Assembly (NCBI GenBank): GCA_029204225.1 | Contig: CM055092.1 | Coordinates: forward strand, 46,567,486 to 46,627,485 | Direction of reading: 5' to 3' | Source of the DNA: Diphasiastrum complanatum | Taxonomy: Eukaryota; Streptophyta; Lycopodiopsida; Lycopodiales; Lycopodiaceae | Length of the DNA stretch: 60,000 bases | In this document: piece after piece, positions 14,901 to 22,732 of the stretch | Layout of the letters: each line of letters begins with the position of its first letter | How positions within the stretch are numbered: position 1 is the first letter of the stretch | Notes under the pieces: generated by a model | Database searches by the model: none | Seen by the model: the letters and a program-made list of their open reading frames with translations, nothing else | What the model was told of the DNA's origin: nothing | Translations under genes and position numbers: made by a program

Positions 14901-15809
14901 TAAAACTTGCAGAGTACGGAACAATCGAAAGGTAAAGGAAGAACTAGGAATAGGTCTAGCTTAAGAGTCAATTTCGTTATTTTGTTGTTTTATACTCTTC
15001 AAATAAAGCTTATTATTTATGGAATAAGGTAGCTGCCAAGAGCTAGAAGAATCAAGTTGATCTTCTGACATTCTGTCATAGATCTTACTAGGTTAGGTCT
15101 TCAACGCACATTTTTGGAGCAGTTCATTTCATTTCTTTGAGACACATTAGCAATGTGTGATAATTCTGGCAGATCTCGAGCGTGGTGAAGTTTCATTACA
15201 CAAACATGCATAAGCTATTCAAGCTTTACACAAACCTTGCACTGCTTTTCTAAATAGAAAACGTAAAAAGTACATATATCGCAGATTTTACAGCAGATCC
15301 ATAAACAGAGCAGTCTGGAGGCCTTAACAATACATGCAGAAACGTGCTGAATTCCACTACATGTAAGCTTGCAAGTCCCAATGGCTTGACATATCGAAAT
15401 GGACTTCATGCCACTCTTAAAAAGCAAAAACACATAGGTAGCTAGCAAAGGCCTAACTGTAATGTAACTTAGACATATCCAAAATCCGCCATTTTGAAAG
15501 AACATCATTTTAATGATCTGATCAATCTGCAGATCATTGCATATAGATATCACACACCAAACAAGGATATACCATAGTGGAGGGTTACGCATGATGCAAC
15601 CAGGGGCTGTGCGCCAATAAATTTGATTGAAGAAATTTGCATTCAAAATAGCCTTGCTAGAAAAAATAACCTACCAGCTTTGGAGCTATCAAGGATGAGA
15701 GAGTGATGGTCTTTTCCGGAGGGATGCCAGTCTTAGCATTCCCCATAATAAGCAACGAGTCCCCTGATGGAACCGCCTTCACTGTTCCGCGTAGCCATCC
15801 CGTCGCCAT
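2990..15809 (-). CDS. TSN: Tudor-SN ribonuclease (TSN), 5' part, 13 exons
   Basis: The gene encodes Tudor staphylococcal nuclease, a scaffold/RNA-binding protein with four N-terminal SN-like (OB-fold) domains, a Tudor domain and a partial fifth SN domain. In plants it is linked to stress-granule/P-body mRNA metabolism (family knowledge). I joined 13 exons by GT-AG sites and colinearity with plant TSN: 15675-15809, 7910-7984, 6803-6916, 6577-6681, 6118-6324, 5690-5923, 5467-5574, 4942-5112, 4620-4817, 4166-4531, 3733-3963, 3281-3469 and 2990-3073. They give 739 uninterrupted residues. Landmarks are [17 protein letters not shown] at the start, [10 protein letters not shown] (SN1), [16 protein letters not shown] (SN2), [18 protein letters not shown] (SN3) and [19 protein letters not shown] (SN4). 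Plant TSN is about 1000 residues, so roughly 250 (Tudor and SN5) lie left of the window. No frameshift or stop is seen in the joined frame. The gene looks functional despite 7.7 kb of transposon-filled intron 1. Confidence 0.95.
3281..3469 (-). CDS. TSN: TSN exon 12 (residues 649-711)
   Basis: A 63-codon exon that closes SN4: [30 protein letters not shown] and [12 protein letters not shown]. It starts with ATC after an ACAG acceptor. Confidence 0.93.
3733..3963 (-). CDS. TSN: TSN exon 11 (residues 572-648)
   Basis: A 77-codon exon that opens SN4. It includes [40 protein letters not shown] and QRDVE. The donor follows the GAG codon. The next exon supplies [10 protein letters not shown], which fixes the splice. 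Confidence 0.94.
4166..4531 (-). CDS. TSN: TSN exon 10 (residues 450-571)
   Basis: The longest exon, 122 codons. It covers the second half of SN3 ([43 protein letters not shown]) and the linker [19 protein letters not shown]. Confidence 0.94.
4620..4817 (-). CDS. TSN: TSN exon 9 (residues 384-449)
   Basis: A 66-codon exon with the core of SN3: [37 protein letters not shown] and [15 protein letters not shown]. It is flanked by CTTCAG and GTGTGT. Confidence 0.94.
4942..5112 (-). CDS. TSN: TSN exon 8 (residues 327-383)
   Basis: A 57-codon exon. It holds the last helix of SN2 ([20 protein letters not shown]), the linker [12 protein letters not shown] and the first residues of SN3 (NFTGK). Confidence 0.94.
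5285..5375 (-). repeat. tRNA-like SINE remnant in TSN intron 7
   Basis: The minus strand carries a good RNA polymerase III B-box-like motif (GGAGTTCGACTCC). About 40 bases upstream is a weaker A-box-like stretch (TTAGTGGGTTTGTGAAG). The arrangement resembles the head of a tRNA-derived SINE. No tail or flanking duplication is evident. Confidence 0.35.
5467..5574 (-). CDS. TSN: TSN exon 7 (residues 291-326)
   Basis: A 36-codon exon in SN2 with [17 protein letters not shown] and the helix DLALELVKE. It is flanked by TTTCAG and GTAAGT. Confidence 0.94.
5690..5923 (-). CDS. TSN: TSN exon 6 (residues 213-290)
   Basis: A 78-codon exon in SN2. It contains APSMGRR, the variable Ser/Thr-rich loop typical of plant TSN, and [17 protein letters not shown]. 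It is flanked by ATCCTAG and GTAAGT. Confidence 0.94.
6118..6324 (-). CDS. TSN: TSN exon 5 (residues 144-212)
   Basis: A 69-codon exon. It holds the SN1-SN2 linker ([17 protein letters not shown]) and the first half of SN2 ([20 protein letters not shown]). It starts after a TTTACAG acceptor and ends at a GTATAA donor. Confidence 0.94.
6577..6681 (-). CDS. TSN: TSN exon 4 (residues 109-143)
   Basis: A 35-codon exon covering the end of SN1. It has the helix [20 protein letters not shown]. It is flanked by GGGGCAG and GTAGGC. Confidence 0.93.
6803..6916 (-). CDS. TSN: TSN exon 3 (residues 71-108)
   Basis: A 38-codon exon in SN1 with [15 protein letters not shown] and SVVSEGWAK. It is flanked by TTTCCAG and GTAAAG. 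Confidence 0.93.
7910..7984 (-). CDS. TSN: TSN exon 2 (residues 46-70)
   Basis: A 25-codon exon in SN1 that reads [20 protein letters not shown]. The [10 protein letters not shown] stretch is nearly invariant in plant TSN. It is bounded by a TTTGCAG acceptor and a GTTTGT donor. It is isolated between intron 1 (7690 bp) and intron 2 (993 bp). Confidence 0.93.
8893..9031. repeat. 120-bp-spaced direct repeat flanking a (TA)n tract
   Basis: The 19 bases CCAGCGGGTTATATTATAT occur at 8893-8911 and again at 9013-9031. The first copy runs straight into a (TA)n microsatellite ending near 8938. Confidence 0.8.
9026..9560 (-). pseudogene. hAT-type (DUF659) transposase relic, copy B
   Basis: Minus-strand pieces read [33 protein letters not shown] and then, after a frameshift, [14 protein letters not shown]. 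This is the DUF659 core of hAT-like transposases, with the DNAN motif. It matches copy A segment by segment, so both come from one family. Frameshifts rule out function. A Copia fragment abuts its upstream side near 9700. Confidence 0.72.
9718..11805 (-). pseudogene. Copia polyprotein relic A (gag-PR-INT, no RT)
   Basis: Read right to left, it begins with a Copia gag N-terminus ([18 protein letters not shown]). The gag core is deleted near 11560. Then come a basic zone, a CCHC knuckle ([14 protein letters not shown]), the protease site [12 protein letters not shown], a pre-integrase region and an integrase core ([24 protein letters not shown]). The integrase C-terminus follows ([30 protein letters not shown]). 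There is one frameshift after the protease (about 11075) and one in-frame stop at about 10244, where AERKNR is expected. No reverse transcriptase or RNase H follows. LTRs were not identified. Confidence 0.88.
12180..13080 (-). pseudogene. Copia polyprotein relic B (INT C-terminus to RT start)
   Basis: Minus-strand fragments read [29 protein letters not shown], then (after a poly-T frameshift at about 12925) [19 protein letters not shown] and SRDVIFDE. Next come the RT-entry block [20 protein letters not shown] and TWELV. It is a different, more diverged family than relic A. It stops just inside the reverse transcriptase and starts inside the integrase, so both ends are truncated. Confidence 0.82.
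13081..15674. other. TSN intron 1, featureless stretch
   Basis: No coding, RNA or transposon signal could be recognised. Base composition is AT-rich and ordinary for an intron of this gene. Confidence 0.4.
15675..15809 (-). CDS. TSN: TSN exon 1 (residues 1-45)
   Basis: This exon holds the start codon and the first beta strands of SN1 ([20 protein letters not shown]). The ATG at 15809 is chosen because the conserved TSN N-terminus begins there; a CT-rich leader precedes it. The exon is 45 whole codons and ends at a GT donor. Confidence 0.92.
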
Positions 15810-16500
15810 GCTTTTGGTCCCTTATGCCAGCCAACAGGCCTCCAGAAGAAGAAGAAAAATAATTTAGCAAGCTAAGGTATATGTTTTAGGCGGGCTTATG
15901 TTCACTGGAAAATAAGACAATAACATGCAAAATTTTGCAGGCGAATATTGAATCAAAAAAATGGTGAGGCCGGCATGATCTAAGCACAGATCAGAGTTGG
16001 CAGAAATAAATAGAAGGCAAGGCTTTATTGCTTCATGGAAAAAAAACTTCAATAGAAGAAAGAATGAACTGATTCGAAAGAAAAATGCAGGAAAATTGAA
16101 TCAAAACAAAGGCAATGGGATTCAATAATGAGGTAAGCGGCCAATGAGAGTGAATCTGCACTAGGAAAGAGGATCGGAAGCTCAGATCGGCTGCAGCAGC
16201 GCTGGCTATGGCGATGGATCGCCAGAGATGGAGACGACAATGAGCTCCAGACGACAAACAAGGAACGTAAGTAGAGCGCATTCGTAATATACACAACCGC
16301 TTTCACACAGCTCCTGGTCATGTACCCACCTGTTTCGACCCTCTCCCAGGAACAGTTTGGAGTGAGTGACCTTCGACTAGGGATCCCCATAGCATGGAGC
16401 CTAGGGCCCAAGAATCCCCAGCTTGTGACCCTAATTGACCGCTCGGATAAGAGTAGGTATAGGCGACCGTAGCTGCCATGGTAGTCACTAATGGCCACTA
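15810..16500 (-). promoter_or_regulatory. TSN: presumed TSN 5' leader and promoter region
   Basis: This is the sequence upstream of the TSN start codon. It opens with a pyrimidine-rich leader (TTTTTCTTCTTCTTCTGG on the minus strand, about 15843-15860), common in plant 5' UTRs. I see no clear TATA box. Open frames on the minus strand here (16033-16498) overlap each other and resemble nothing, so they are not called. Confidence 0.35.
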
Positions 16501-16814
16501 TCCGGTGGCATAAAGAAGTTGGTGGGTGCTTGAGAGGTGTTGGTAGATGCTGTCAAATCAATCTCGACCCACGGCACTGTCCAATGACAAGAATTTTGGT
16601 GGATGCAGCAACCGTCATCGTTGGATGGCGGCACAATTGCCTACACTCATCTTTCTCAAATAGCAGCCACCATCCAATGGTGGTGGGCTTGTGCCTATAG
16701 GATTATTAATCCCTCCATCACTAAGTAAGCTTATCCATCTATTCATCACTATGTATGATTGTCCATCACTAGTGAGCCACTCTAGCATCAAATTTTGTGT
16801 CCACCAAAAATTCT

Positions 16815-16984
16815 GTTGTCTTTTATTGAGAAGGTGACTCTAAGTAACTCAACTCTCAATAATATGTACAACATTCACAATGAGAGGCACTAGGTTTATG
16901 TTGTCTTTTAATGAGAAGATGAATCTAAGTAACTCAACTCTCAATAATATGTACAACATTCACAATGAGAGGCACTAGGTTGAT
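16815..16984. repeat. 85-bp tandem duplication (two copies)
   Basis: GTTGTCTTTTATTGAGAAGG and the following bases at 16815 recur at 16900 with a handful of substitutions. The second half of the unit is identical. Confidence 0.85.
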
Positions 16985-16987
16985 GAA

Positions 16988-17165
16988 AATGCTTCTTGGT
17001 TTCCAAGGGGAGGCTTGAACTTGGAACCAAGAAACTTTGGATGTCAAGCTAACCAACCAATCCAATCTTGTTGTGTAGGTTGATGAAAATGCATGTTGGT
17101 CTCCAACGAAGGCTTGAAGCTGGGACCAAAGAAACTTTGGATGCCAAGCTAACCAAGTGTAATTC
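16988..17165 (-). repeat. two tRNA-like repeat units (SINE-like)
   Basis: Two adjacent units on the minus strand carry the common core GCTTGACATCCAAAGTTTCT, followed by a degenerate B box (AAGTTCAAGCCTCC in the first). Better copies of the same family at 47936-48035 and 48278-48362 show a standard A/B-box layout. Each unit here begins next to the string TGATGAAAATG. Confidence 0.5.
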
Positions 17166-17347
17166 TTGGATGATAGGTTGATGAAAATGGCGAAGGGTAC
17201 CTAGTAACACCTTTACAATATTGAAGGATGTATTGGAACAAAAAAATGATTCCAAAGGGGGCTTCAAAACCCACCCTAGAGAACTAGCACATAATTAGTC
17301 AACAAGTGTACTAGTCTTTAGTTTCCACAGACACCACTTGTGCACCC

Positions 17348-17365
17348 TCTGGACATGTCACCTAT
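17348..17365 (+). promoter_or_regulatory. isolated TATA-type motif
   Basis: CCTATATAAGG sits in a GC-richer context. No ORF, primer-binding site or LTR end follows within reach. It could be the promoter of a decayed LTR. Confidence 0.2.
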
Positions 17366-18440
17366 ATAAGGTGGCACCCATGCAGAGCAATTGTGCATGA
17401 ATCCAAGCATAAATATGTACTCAAGAGGTCTCATTTGGTATGGTATGAACATGAAATACTAATAAGATTGGGGCTATGCCATTTTTTGCATTTGGTTTTG
17501 CTCCACGTTTCATAGATTGTGTGTTTGTTTGTTTAAGCATTGATTTGAATATCGTTGATTGTAGATTCAATCTTGTTTGCTTGATGGAATGATTTTTTAA
17601 ATCAGTTAAATGATCGTAAATTAAGATGTGGTGATATTTTGATTTTTGCTCCTTAAATATAGCATGCTTCTTAAATTCCCATCAAATAGAGAGCATTTAA
17701 TAACATCTTTGATCTAGTTTTTCATTAGACCTCAAAAGATGAGTGAATCTTTGAAGCCTTCAAATATCATATTGGGGATATGCCATTTTATAGAATATGT
17801 GCTTACTTATTCATGCATTTATTTGAACAATATATAGTTCATGTCGATTCAATCTCATTTTAACACGGGCTTTCCACCAATATTTTAGGATTTTATAATC
17901 CATCGATCTCTGATGTGTTGGTTTTAATGCCCACAAAATCTTCCCCAAGATAATCTTCTAAAGGTCAAAAAAAGTGGCAACAAGGAGAATTTTTATATGG
18001 ACATTGAAACATCCGTCAGATTCTGACATGCACACACCTTAAAGTTTTGAGTACATATCAAAAAATTTGTTTGTGTGGCATCGACATGGACGTCAAAATT
18101 TGGAAAATTTAAAATCCTTGAAATTCCACATCCAGATCAAATATCTGCAAAAAAAAACACCAATGGGATGTCTAGTACTTTCAAACAGACGTCAGATTCC
18201 AATAGTTACTAGAAAGCATGAGTTCACATGAGATTGCCATTTGTTTTTCTCTTTAATGTTGTAGGCTTTTTGGAGAGCTCTTTTTGGAAAGCAGATTTGT
18301 TGTTGGATACTACTATTGCTTGCTAGTAGTGATTAGTGGATTATACTAGTGGACAATTCTAAATTTTAGAAGAGAGAAATTTTAAATTGTAAAAATAGTT
18401 TAATTTGATTCATGTGGCAATTGTGTGTGTATGTGAGAGA
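17366..18440. other. intergenic, nothing recognised
   Basis: AT-rich sequence without coding signal or repeat structure that I can identify. Confidence 0.4.
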
Positions 18441-18460
18441 GAATGAACATATTTATACAT

Positions 18461-18520
18461 CGTGTGTGTGTGTGTGCATGTGTGAAATATTGCACACACA
18501 GACACACACACACACACATA
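18461..18520. repeat. GT-run facing CA-run (inverted dinucleotide repeat)
   Basis: A GT run at about 18461-18477 is followed, after a short spacer, by a CA run at about 18493-18518. The two can pair into a hairpin. Confidence 0.6.
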
Positions 18521-18630
18521 CATCTAATTAAGAAATGCTCTCATGATTTACTTGCTTGTTTCGGTCACTATGATCACAATGAATGGTGCAGTTTTGTTTA
18601 TATTTGTTAGGTTCAAAAACACACACATCA

Positions 18631-18821
18631 TCTATATATACTAAAACTATTTGGGTTTCCGGGCAGCTCACGCTGCCCGGAAACCCATGTTTTTAAACCA
18701 GAAAAGAGGTTGGGGAAGGGTCAAGGCCACGGGCAGGGGCGGGGACAGGCAGGGGGATGGGCACGGGCCCGCCGCCCTCAAATTTGAATTTGCCCGCCGT
18801 TGGGCAGGCAAGCGTTACTAG
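18631..18821 (+). mobile_element. 191-bp Helitron-like mini-element
   Basis: It begins TCTATATATACTAAAAC, a typical plant Helitron 5' end. It ends GCGTTACTAG, that is CTAG preceded by a short GC-rich hairpin (TTGCC...GGCAA about 10 bases upstream). The flanking bases are A (18630) and T (18822), the A^T target expected for Helitrons, with no target duplication. Just inside the 5' end lies a perfect 16-bp-arm palindrome (18652-18687, TGGGTTTCCGGGCAGC with a 4-base loop). There is no coding capacity. It would depend on a Rep/helicase supplied elsewhere. Confidence 0.6.
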
Positions 18822-18894
18822 TTATAGTTGAAAAACTATTAATATGTTCTCTACATTCACAGAACAAACCTCTGGTCCATGATATGGTATGAGA

Positions 18895-18895
<1 letters not shown>

Positions 18896-18957
<62 letters not shown>

Positions 18958-18962
18958 TGCGC
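18896..18962. repeat. (GT)n microsatellite
   Basis: Nearly 60 bases of uninterrupted GT dinucleotide end in GCGCGTGCGCGC, an alternating purine-pyrimidine tract. It lies 20 bases from the insertion site of the gag-only retrotransposon. Confidence 0.95.
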
Positions 18963-18982
18963 GCACATGTATACATATATGT

Positions 18983-19629
18983 TGTGAAAAATACAGATCC
19001 TAAGTGGATCTAAACTCCAAGATCATTGGCTTGAATGCTTGCACTCCAAACTACATAAGCTAGGAATTGGCAACACATTCTATGCTACCTAGAATGCAAA
19101 GAACTTGATCAAAAAGCATTTATCACAAATGGAAACTTCCATAAACATCAAGTGCGGCCCAAAATAGCATTATACAGTCCATAATACATCAGCCTATCAC
19201 TTTTGGAAAGCACCTAAGATCATACACACAAAGCTTGAACTCAATCACTACACAATGCCAACAATGGAAGGAGAACCCAATAGAAAAATCTCTCATTAAG
19301 CAAATGAATACAATGGATCTGCTCCAACCTGTTTCTCCACGGCCTACCTGCTATATATAGCTGAGAGAGATGACTCTCTCTCCTCTCTCTAGACCCTCCT
19401 TACCTAAAATATGCCCTATATAGGTAAAATTGGCATATATGTCCAAAATACATGAAAATGGACTCATTTCGAAGGTCTTGAAGTTTGACACTTCTTCATA
19501 CTGAAAAAATACACTTACTAAAAATATCTAGACCTGTTTCACACGTGTGAAAAGTCAGATCCTAAACTATGTGCCATTTTTAGCAATTTTGGCCTAAAAC
19601 TAGACAAGGAAATGTTGACAATTTTCACA
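18983..19629 (-). repeat. 3' LTR of the gag-only element
   Basis: A 647-bp direct repeat of 23904-24550 with one substitution. It has TG...CA ends with 8-bp inverted termini and a TATATA motif near 19352. Confidence 0.95.
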
Positions 19630-19642
19630 CTCCCTCTTCAAC
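19630..19642 (-). other. polypurine tract of the gag-only element
   Basis: The minus strand reads GTTGAAGAGGGAG directly before the 3' LTR. It is the expected plus-strand priming site. It begins right after the TAA stop codon of the long ORF. Confidence 0.85.
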
Positions 19643-22600
19643 TTAACTTGCTAGTTTTACAACACTACTTTGTTCCAACTTAAGAATGATCTCCATCATC
19701 AGAATAGATCTCTTCTCAAGGATCCTAATATGTACAAAATAGGACACAACATAATTGATATAGATAATAGTGTCCATATAGGATGCTTCACTATTTCTTA
19801 CATCAATTTTACATAGAATCATAAAAATGGTACATGTAAAAGAACATAGAATCTCAATTAATGAATTCCTCCATGTATCCATCTCTGGTTTCTCTGTAAA
19901 ATAGCAGCAAACAAGTTGTAAATGAAAGTGATCAACAAGTGTTTGCATGCCTCCTCCACATTTCACTATACATATAGTGAATGCAACATGTATCTCCATG
20001 AATGAACTTCCATCACCACCTTGCCTTTGTAGATCTTCAATCCATGAAAGCCTTTGAGTGAATGAATGCCAAAAAGATGTGTTCCCTACTCCAATTGAAT
20101 GACCAAAACCTGAACTTGAAATACTTGAAGTACCTCCACAAGATTTGCACACAACGCTTGATCCTACAATGTCAACAAGTTGCCAATTTGCCAACACTAG
20201 AATACTAGATCTTGAACTTTGTTCAAAAGAAAACATATTGACCACTTCAATACCTTTCAAGATCTGAATGAATTCATGTACTTGATCATACAAACCAGCA
20301 ATGATAACCATTCCATCTCCAAGATCCAAAGGATGCAAAACTATGGAACTAGTTTTATTGAAATTTGACAATTTCAACACATTGACATAGCAATGTTCAT
20401 ACATGAGATTAGGCAAGTGAGGTAGAGTAAGAAGACACTTCCTTGCAGCTCCAAAGACCTTACTTGAACCTTCAAGAACCTGTAAAAACAGATCCAAAAT
20501 GCCTTGACCATTTGTCTCTTCTTTGATGCTTTTCACTAGCTTCGAATTGCCACTTGTCTCTTGGTGTTGATGAAGCAATCCAAGATCAACCTCTTGATCT
20601 TCCAATAAGACATCAAAGATCTTGCATATGTGAACATCTTCAGATCTGAAACTCTGAAGATACTCCCTCTCAAACACATGATTAAGATCCCACAAGATCT
20701 CATCAATGCTCAAATTTGACCCTTCACTATAGTTAGTGAAAACAATGCCACCATCATAAACCAAAAGATAGATTCCAACATTTCCATTTAACATGAAGTA
20801 GAGTAGGTGAAGATGAGTATCAAACCTAATCAAAACAGCCCTCTTGAGTTCATAACAAACCTCAATAAGCTCACCAATGATATCTCCCTTGCCTTGAAGA
20901 AGTTGCCACTTGAGTTGCTCCATGTAGTCTTCTTCAACTAACCTTTTGCCATCTTGACCATGAATGAACAATCCACCACAATCATAGAATGCTTTGAGTT
21001 GATGAAGAGATGTTAGATCCATGCTTTGGATCTTCCCATGAACCACTCTTCCATTGCCCTTTCCTTCACAAGACTCCCTCTTAATGCTAGCACCACAAAA
21101 GTTAGAAACCTCCCTCTTGATAGTTGCACCATAAGAAGTAGAAGACTCTTGAATATTAGAAGCCAAGAAAAGAATCCTTAGTACCTTCAACATAAGAGTG
21201 ATTGAAGTACTCTCTCTTTTCAAACATGAACTTCTACTCAATGATTTAGGTAATGAGTCATATGATAATGATTCTTCCTCACTATCGTTCATAAAAACAT
21301 CATTCAAAGTACATCCTACTTTGAACACTTCACATACTTCTCTTCCTTTTGACTTGTGATCTCCCTCACCAAGTCTCATGATAGAAACCTTTGATCTACT
21401 CTTTTTATGAAGAAATGTGACACCACTTGTTGCACAAATGACTTTATCACAAAAAGATGTAAAAGAACCATTTCCTTCAAGCATGCTCAAAGCACCATCA
21501 TCTTTTCCCACATGATTACATACATCAATATGAAAAGAATTAGAAGAACAACCATCTTCTTGCAAAGAATGACACTTAGCATCTCCATCTTTTTCCATAT
21601 GAACAAACAAGTCATTAGCAACAATCACTTCCAAAGAAGAATCTTCATCAACTCCATTGATGAAGTTAGCTCCTTCCTTACCTTTTCCATTTTTGCACTT
21701 GCCATCTAGCACCATTGAAGAACCAACAAGCCTTGGAAGTCCATGAGTAGAAGAGTACAAACATGATGCTAATTTAGCTCCACATGACTCCATATGACTA
21801 GTAGGTAACACTAGTGCATCTTCAAGATCCAATGGATCCAAAAAATTGACCATAGATTCACCAAAGCTTGCCAAGTTAGCACAACAATCATCTCCAAGAA
21901 GTACATTAGATCTCAACCTAGATCTAGCATTTTGTTTCTTATGGCATTCATTTGCAAAATGTCCTTTTATCCCACAATAAAAGCACTTGAACTTTGACTT
22001 ATTGTTCTTAGTAGAAGAGGAAGAGGAAGAGTGATCATCATGATCAAAGTTACCACCTTTGGACCATTTCCCTTTGCCTTTACCTTTGCCCTTGAATTTG
22101 CCTTTTGTGAAGAAAGCCTCTTCACCTCCACCTTGCAAGGATGCACCATCAAGCTTTGATTGCAACCTATGTTCTTCAGCCAATAAGATTTCTTGCAAGT
22201 CAACCACACTTGGCAAGACTCTTTGAATGGCAAAACTTTGCACAAGGTTAGCATGTTCATTTAGCAAACCATTCAACATAACTTGGACTATTTCACCATC
22301 TTTTATGTTCTCATCAATGCATGCTAAATCATCACTTAGGGACTTAACTCTCAAGATAAATGCATGAGCACTTTCACCCTCTCTTTGCCTACTAGAAAAT
22401 ATTTGTCTCCTTAGGGTCAATACCCTAGATGTGGACTTTGATTCAAAGAGCTTCTTTAAGGCATTCCATGCCTCACTTGCACTTTGACACTTTCCAACTT
22501 CCTTGAGAAGTTCATTTGTAACATTCATTTTAATGATATGAAGAGCCCTTTTGGCCTTCTTATCAAACCTTTGTTGCTCTTGAAGTGTGAGAGGTCTCTC

Positions 22601-22732
22601 TTCAATTTCTGCAACTATGTCCATGAGTTCGTTCAACTCAAGTAAGGACTCCATCCTCACTTTCCAAGTAGAGTAGTTTGATGAACTCAACCTTTCACTA
22701 GACTCTAGCATGATCCCACCATTGGAAGCCAT
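19643..22732 (-). CDS. 1029-residue gag-fusion protein of the gag-only element
   Basis: Residues 1-200 are a Copia-type gag (UBN2 family): SSNYSTWKVRMESLLELNEL, AWNALKKLFES, LTLRRQIFSSR and LLAEEHRLQSK. A basic run GKGKGKGKWSKGG follows at about 214-227. A CCHC zinc knuckle lies at 250-263 (CFYCGIKGHFANEC), for nucleic-acid binding. The remaining ~765 residues match no domain I know. They are mixed Ser-rich and hydrophobic, with Cys-rich patches, and have no DSGA protease, DDE integrase or YxDD motif. The ATG at 22732 opens the MASNGG gag start. The ORF runs without a stop to within 13 bases of the 3' LTR. That length argues for selection or very recent origin. Gag would form the particle that carries the RNA (family knowledge); the role of the extension is unknown. 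Confidence 0.85.
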   Translation of the reverse strand: MASNGGIMLESSERLSSSNYSTWKVRMESLLELNELMDIVAEIEERPLTLQEQQRFDKKAKRALHIIKMNVTNELLKEVGKCQSASEAWNALKKLFESKSTSRVLTLRRQIFSSRQREGESAHAFILRVKSLSDDLACIDENIKDGEIVQVMLNGLLNEHANLVQSFAIQRVLPSVVDLQEILLAEEHRLQSKLDGASLQGGGEEAFFTKGKFKGKGKGKGKWSKGGNFDHDDHSSSSSSTKNNKSKFKCFYCGIKGHFANECHKKQNARSRLRSNVLLGDDCCANLASFGESMVNFLDPLDLEDALVLPTSHMESCGAKLASCLYSSTHGLPRLVGSSMVLDGKCKNGKGKEGANFINGVDEDSSLEVIVANDLFVHMEKDGDAKCHSLQEDGCSSNSFHIDVCNHVGKDDGALSMLEGNGSFTSFCDKVICATSGVTFLHKKSRSKVSIMRLGEGDHKSKGREVCEVFKVGCTLNDVFMNDSEEESLSYDSLPKSLSRSSCLKRESTSITLMLKVLRILFLASNIQESSTSYGATIKREVSNFCGASIKRESCEGKGNGRVVHGKIQSMDLTSLHQLKAFYDCGGLFIHGQDGKRLVEEDYMEQLKWQLLQGKGDIIGELIEVCYELKRAVLIRFDTHLHLLYFMLNGNVGIYLLVYDGGIVFTNYSEGSNLSIDEILWDLNHVFEREYLQSFRSEDVHICKIFDVLLEDQEVDLGLLHQHQETSGNSKLVKSIKEETNGQGILDLFLQVLEGSSKVFGAARKCLLTLPHLPNLMYEHCYVNVLKLSNFNKTSSIVLHPLDLGDGMVIIAGLYDQVHEFIQILKGIEVVNMFSFEQSSRSSILVLANWQLVDIVGSSVVCKSCGGTSSISSSGFGHSIGVGNTSFWHSFTQRLSWIEDLQRQGGDGSSFMEIHVAFTICIVKCGGGMQTLVDHFHLQLVCCYFTEKPEMDTWRNSLIEILCSFTCTIFMILCKIDVRNSEASYMDTIIYINYVVSYFVHIRILEKRSILMMEIILKLEQSSVVKLAS

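Larger units (their letters stand above)
7985..15674 (-). other. TSN: TSN intron 1 (7690 bp) with nested transposon relics
   Basis: A GT at the exon 1 end (15674) and an AG before exon 2 (7985) bracket the intron. It contains a TA microsatellite with flanking direct repeats (8893-9031), hAT relic B (9026-9560), Copia relic A (9718-11805) and Copia relic B (12180-13080). The rest (7985-8890 and 13081-15674) shows no gene. All recognisable elements lie antisense to the plus strand, that is, in the same sense as TSN. Confidence 0.85.

Noticed and set aside
16033-16498. Two overlapping minus-strand frames upstream of TSN
   Set aside because: No similarity to any family, overlapping in different frames. 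More likely 5' leader or promoter sequence.
18778-18966. Short frame rich in His-Thr repeats
   Set aside because: It is a translation of the GT/CA microsatellite.
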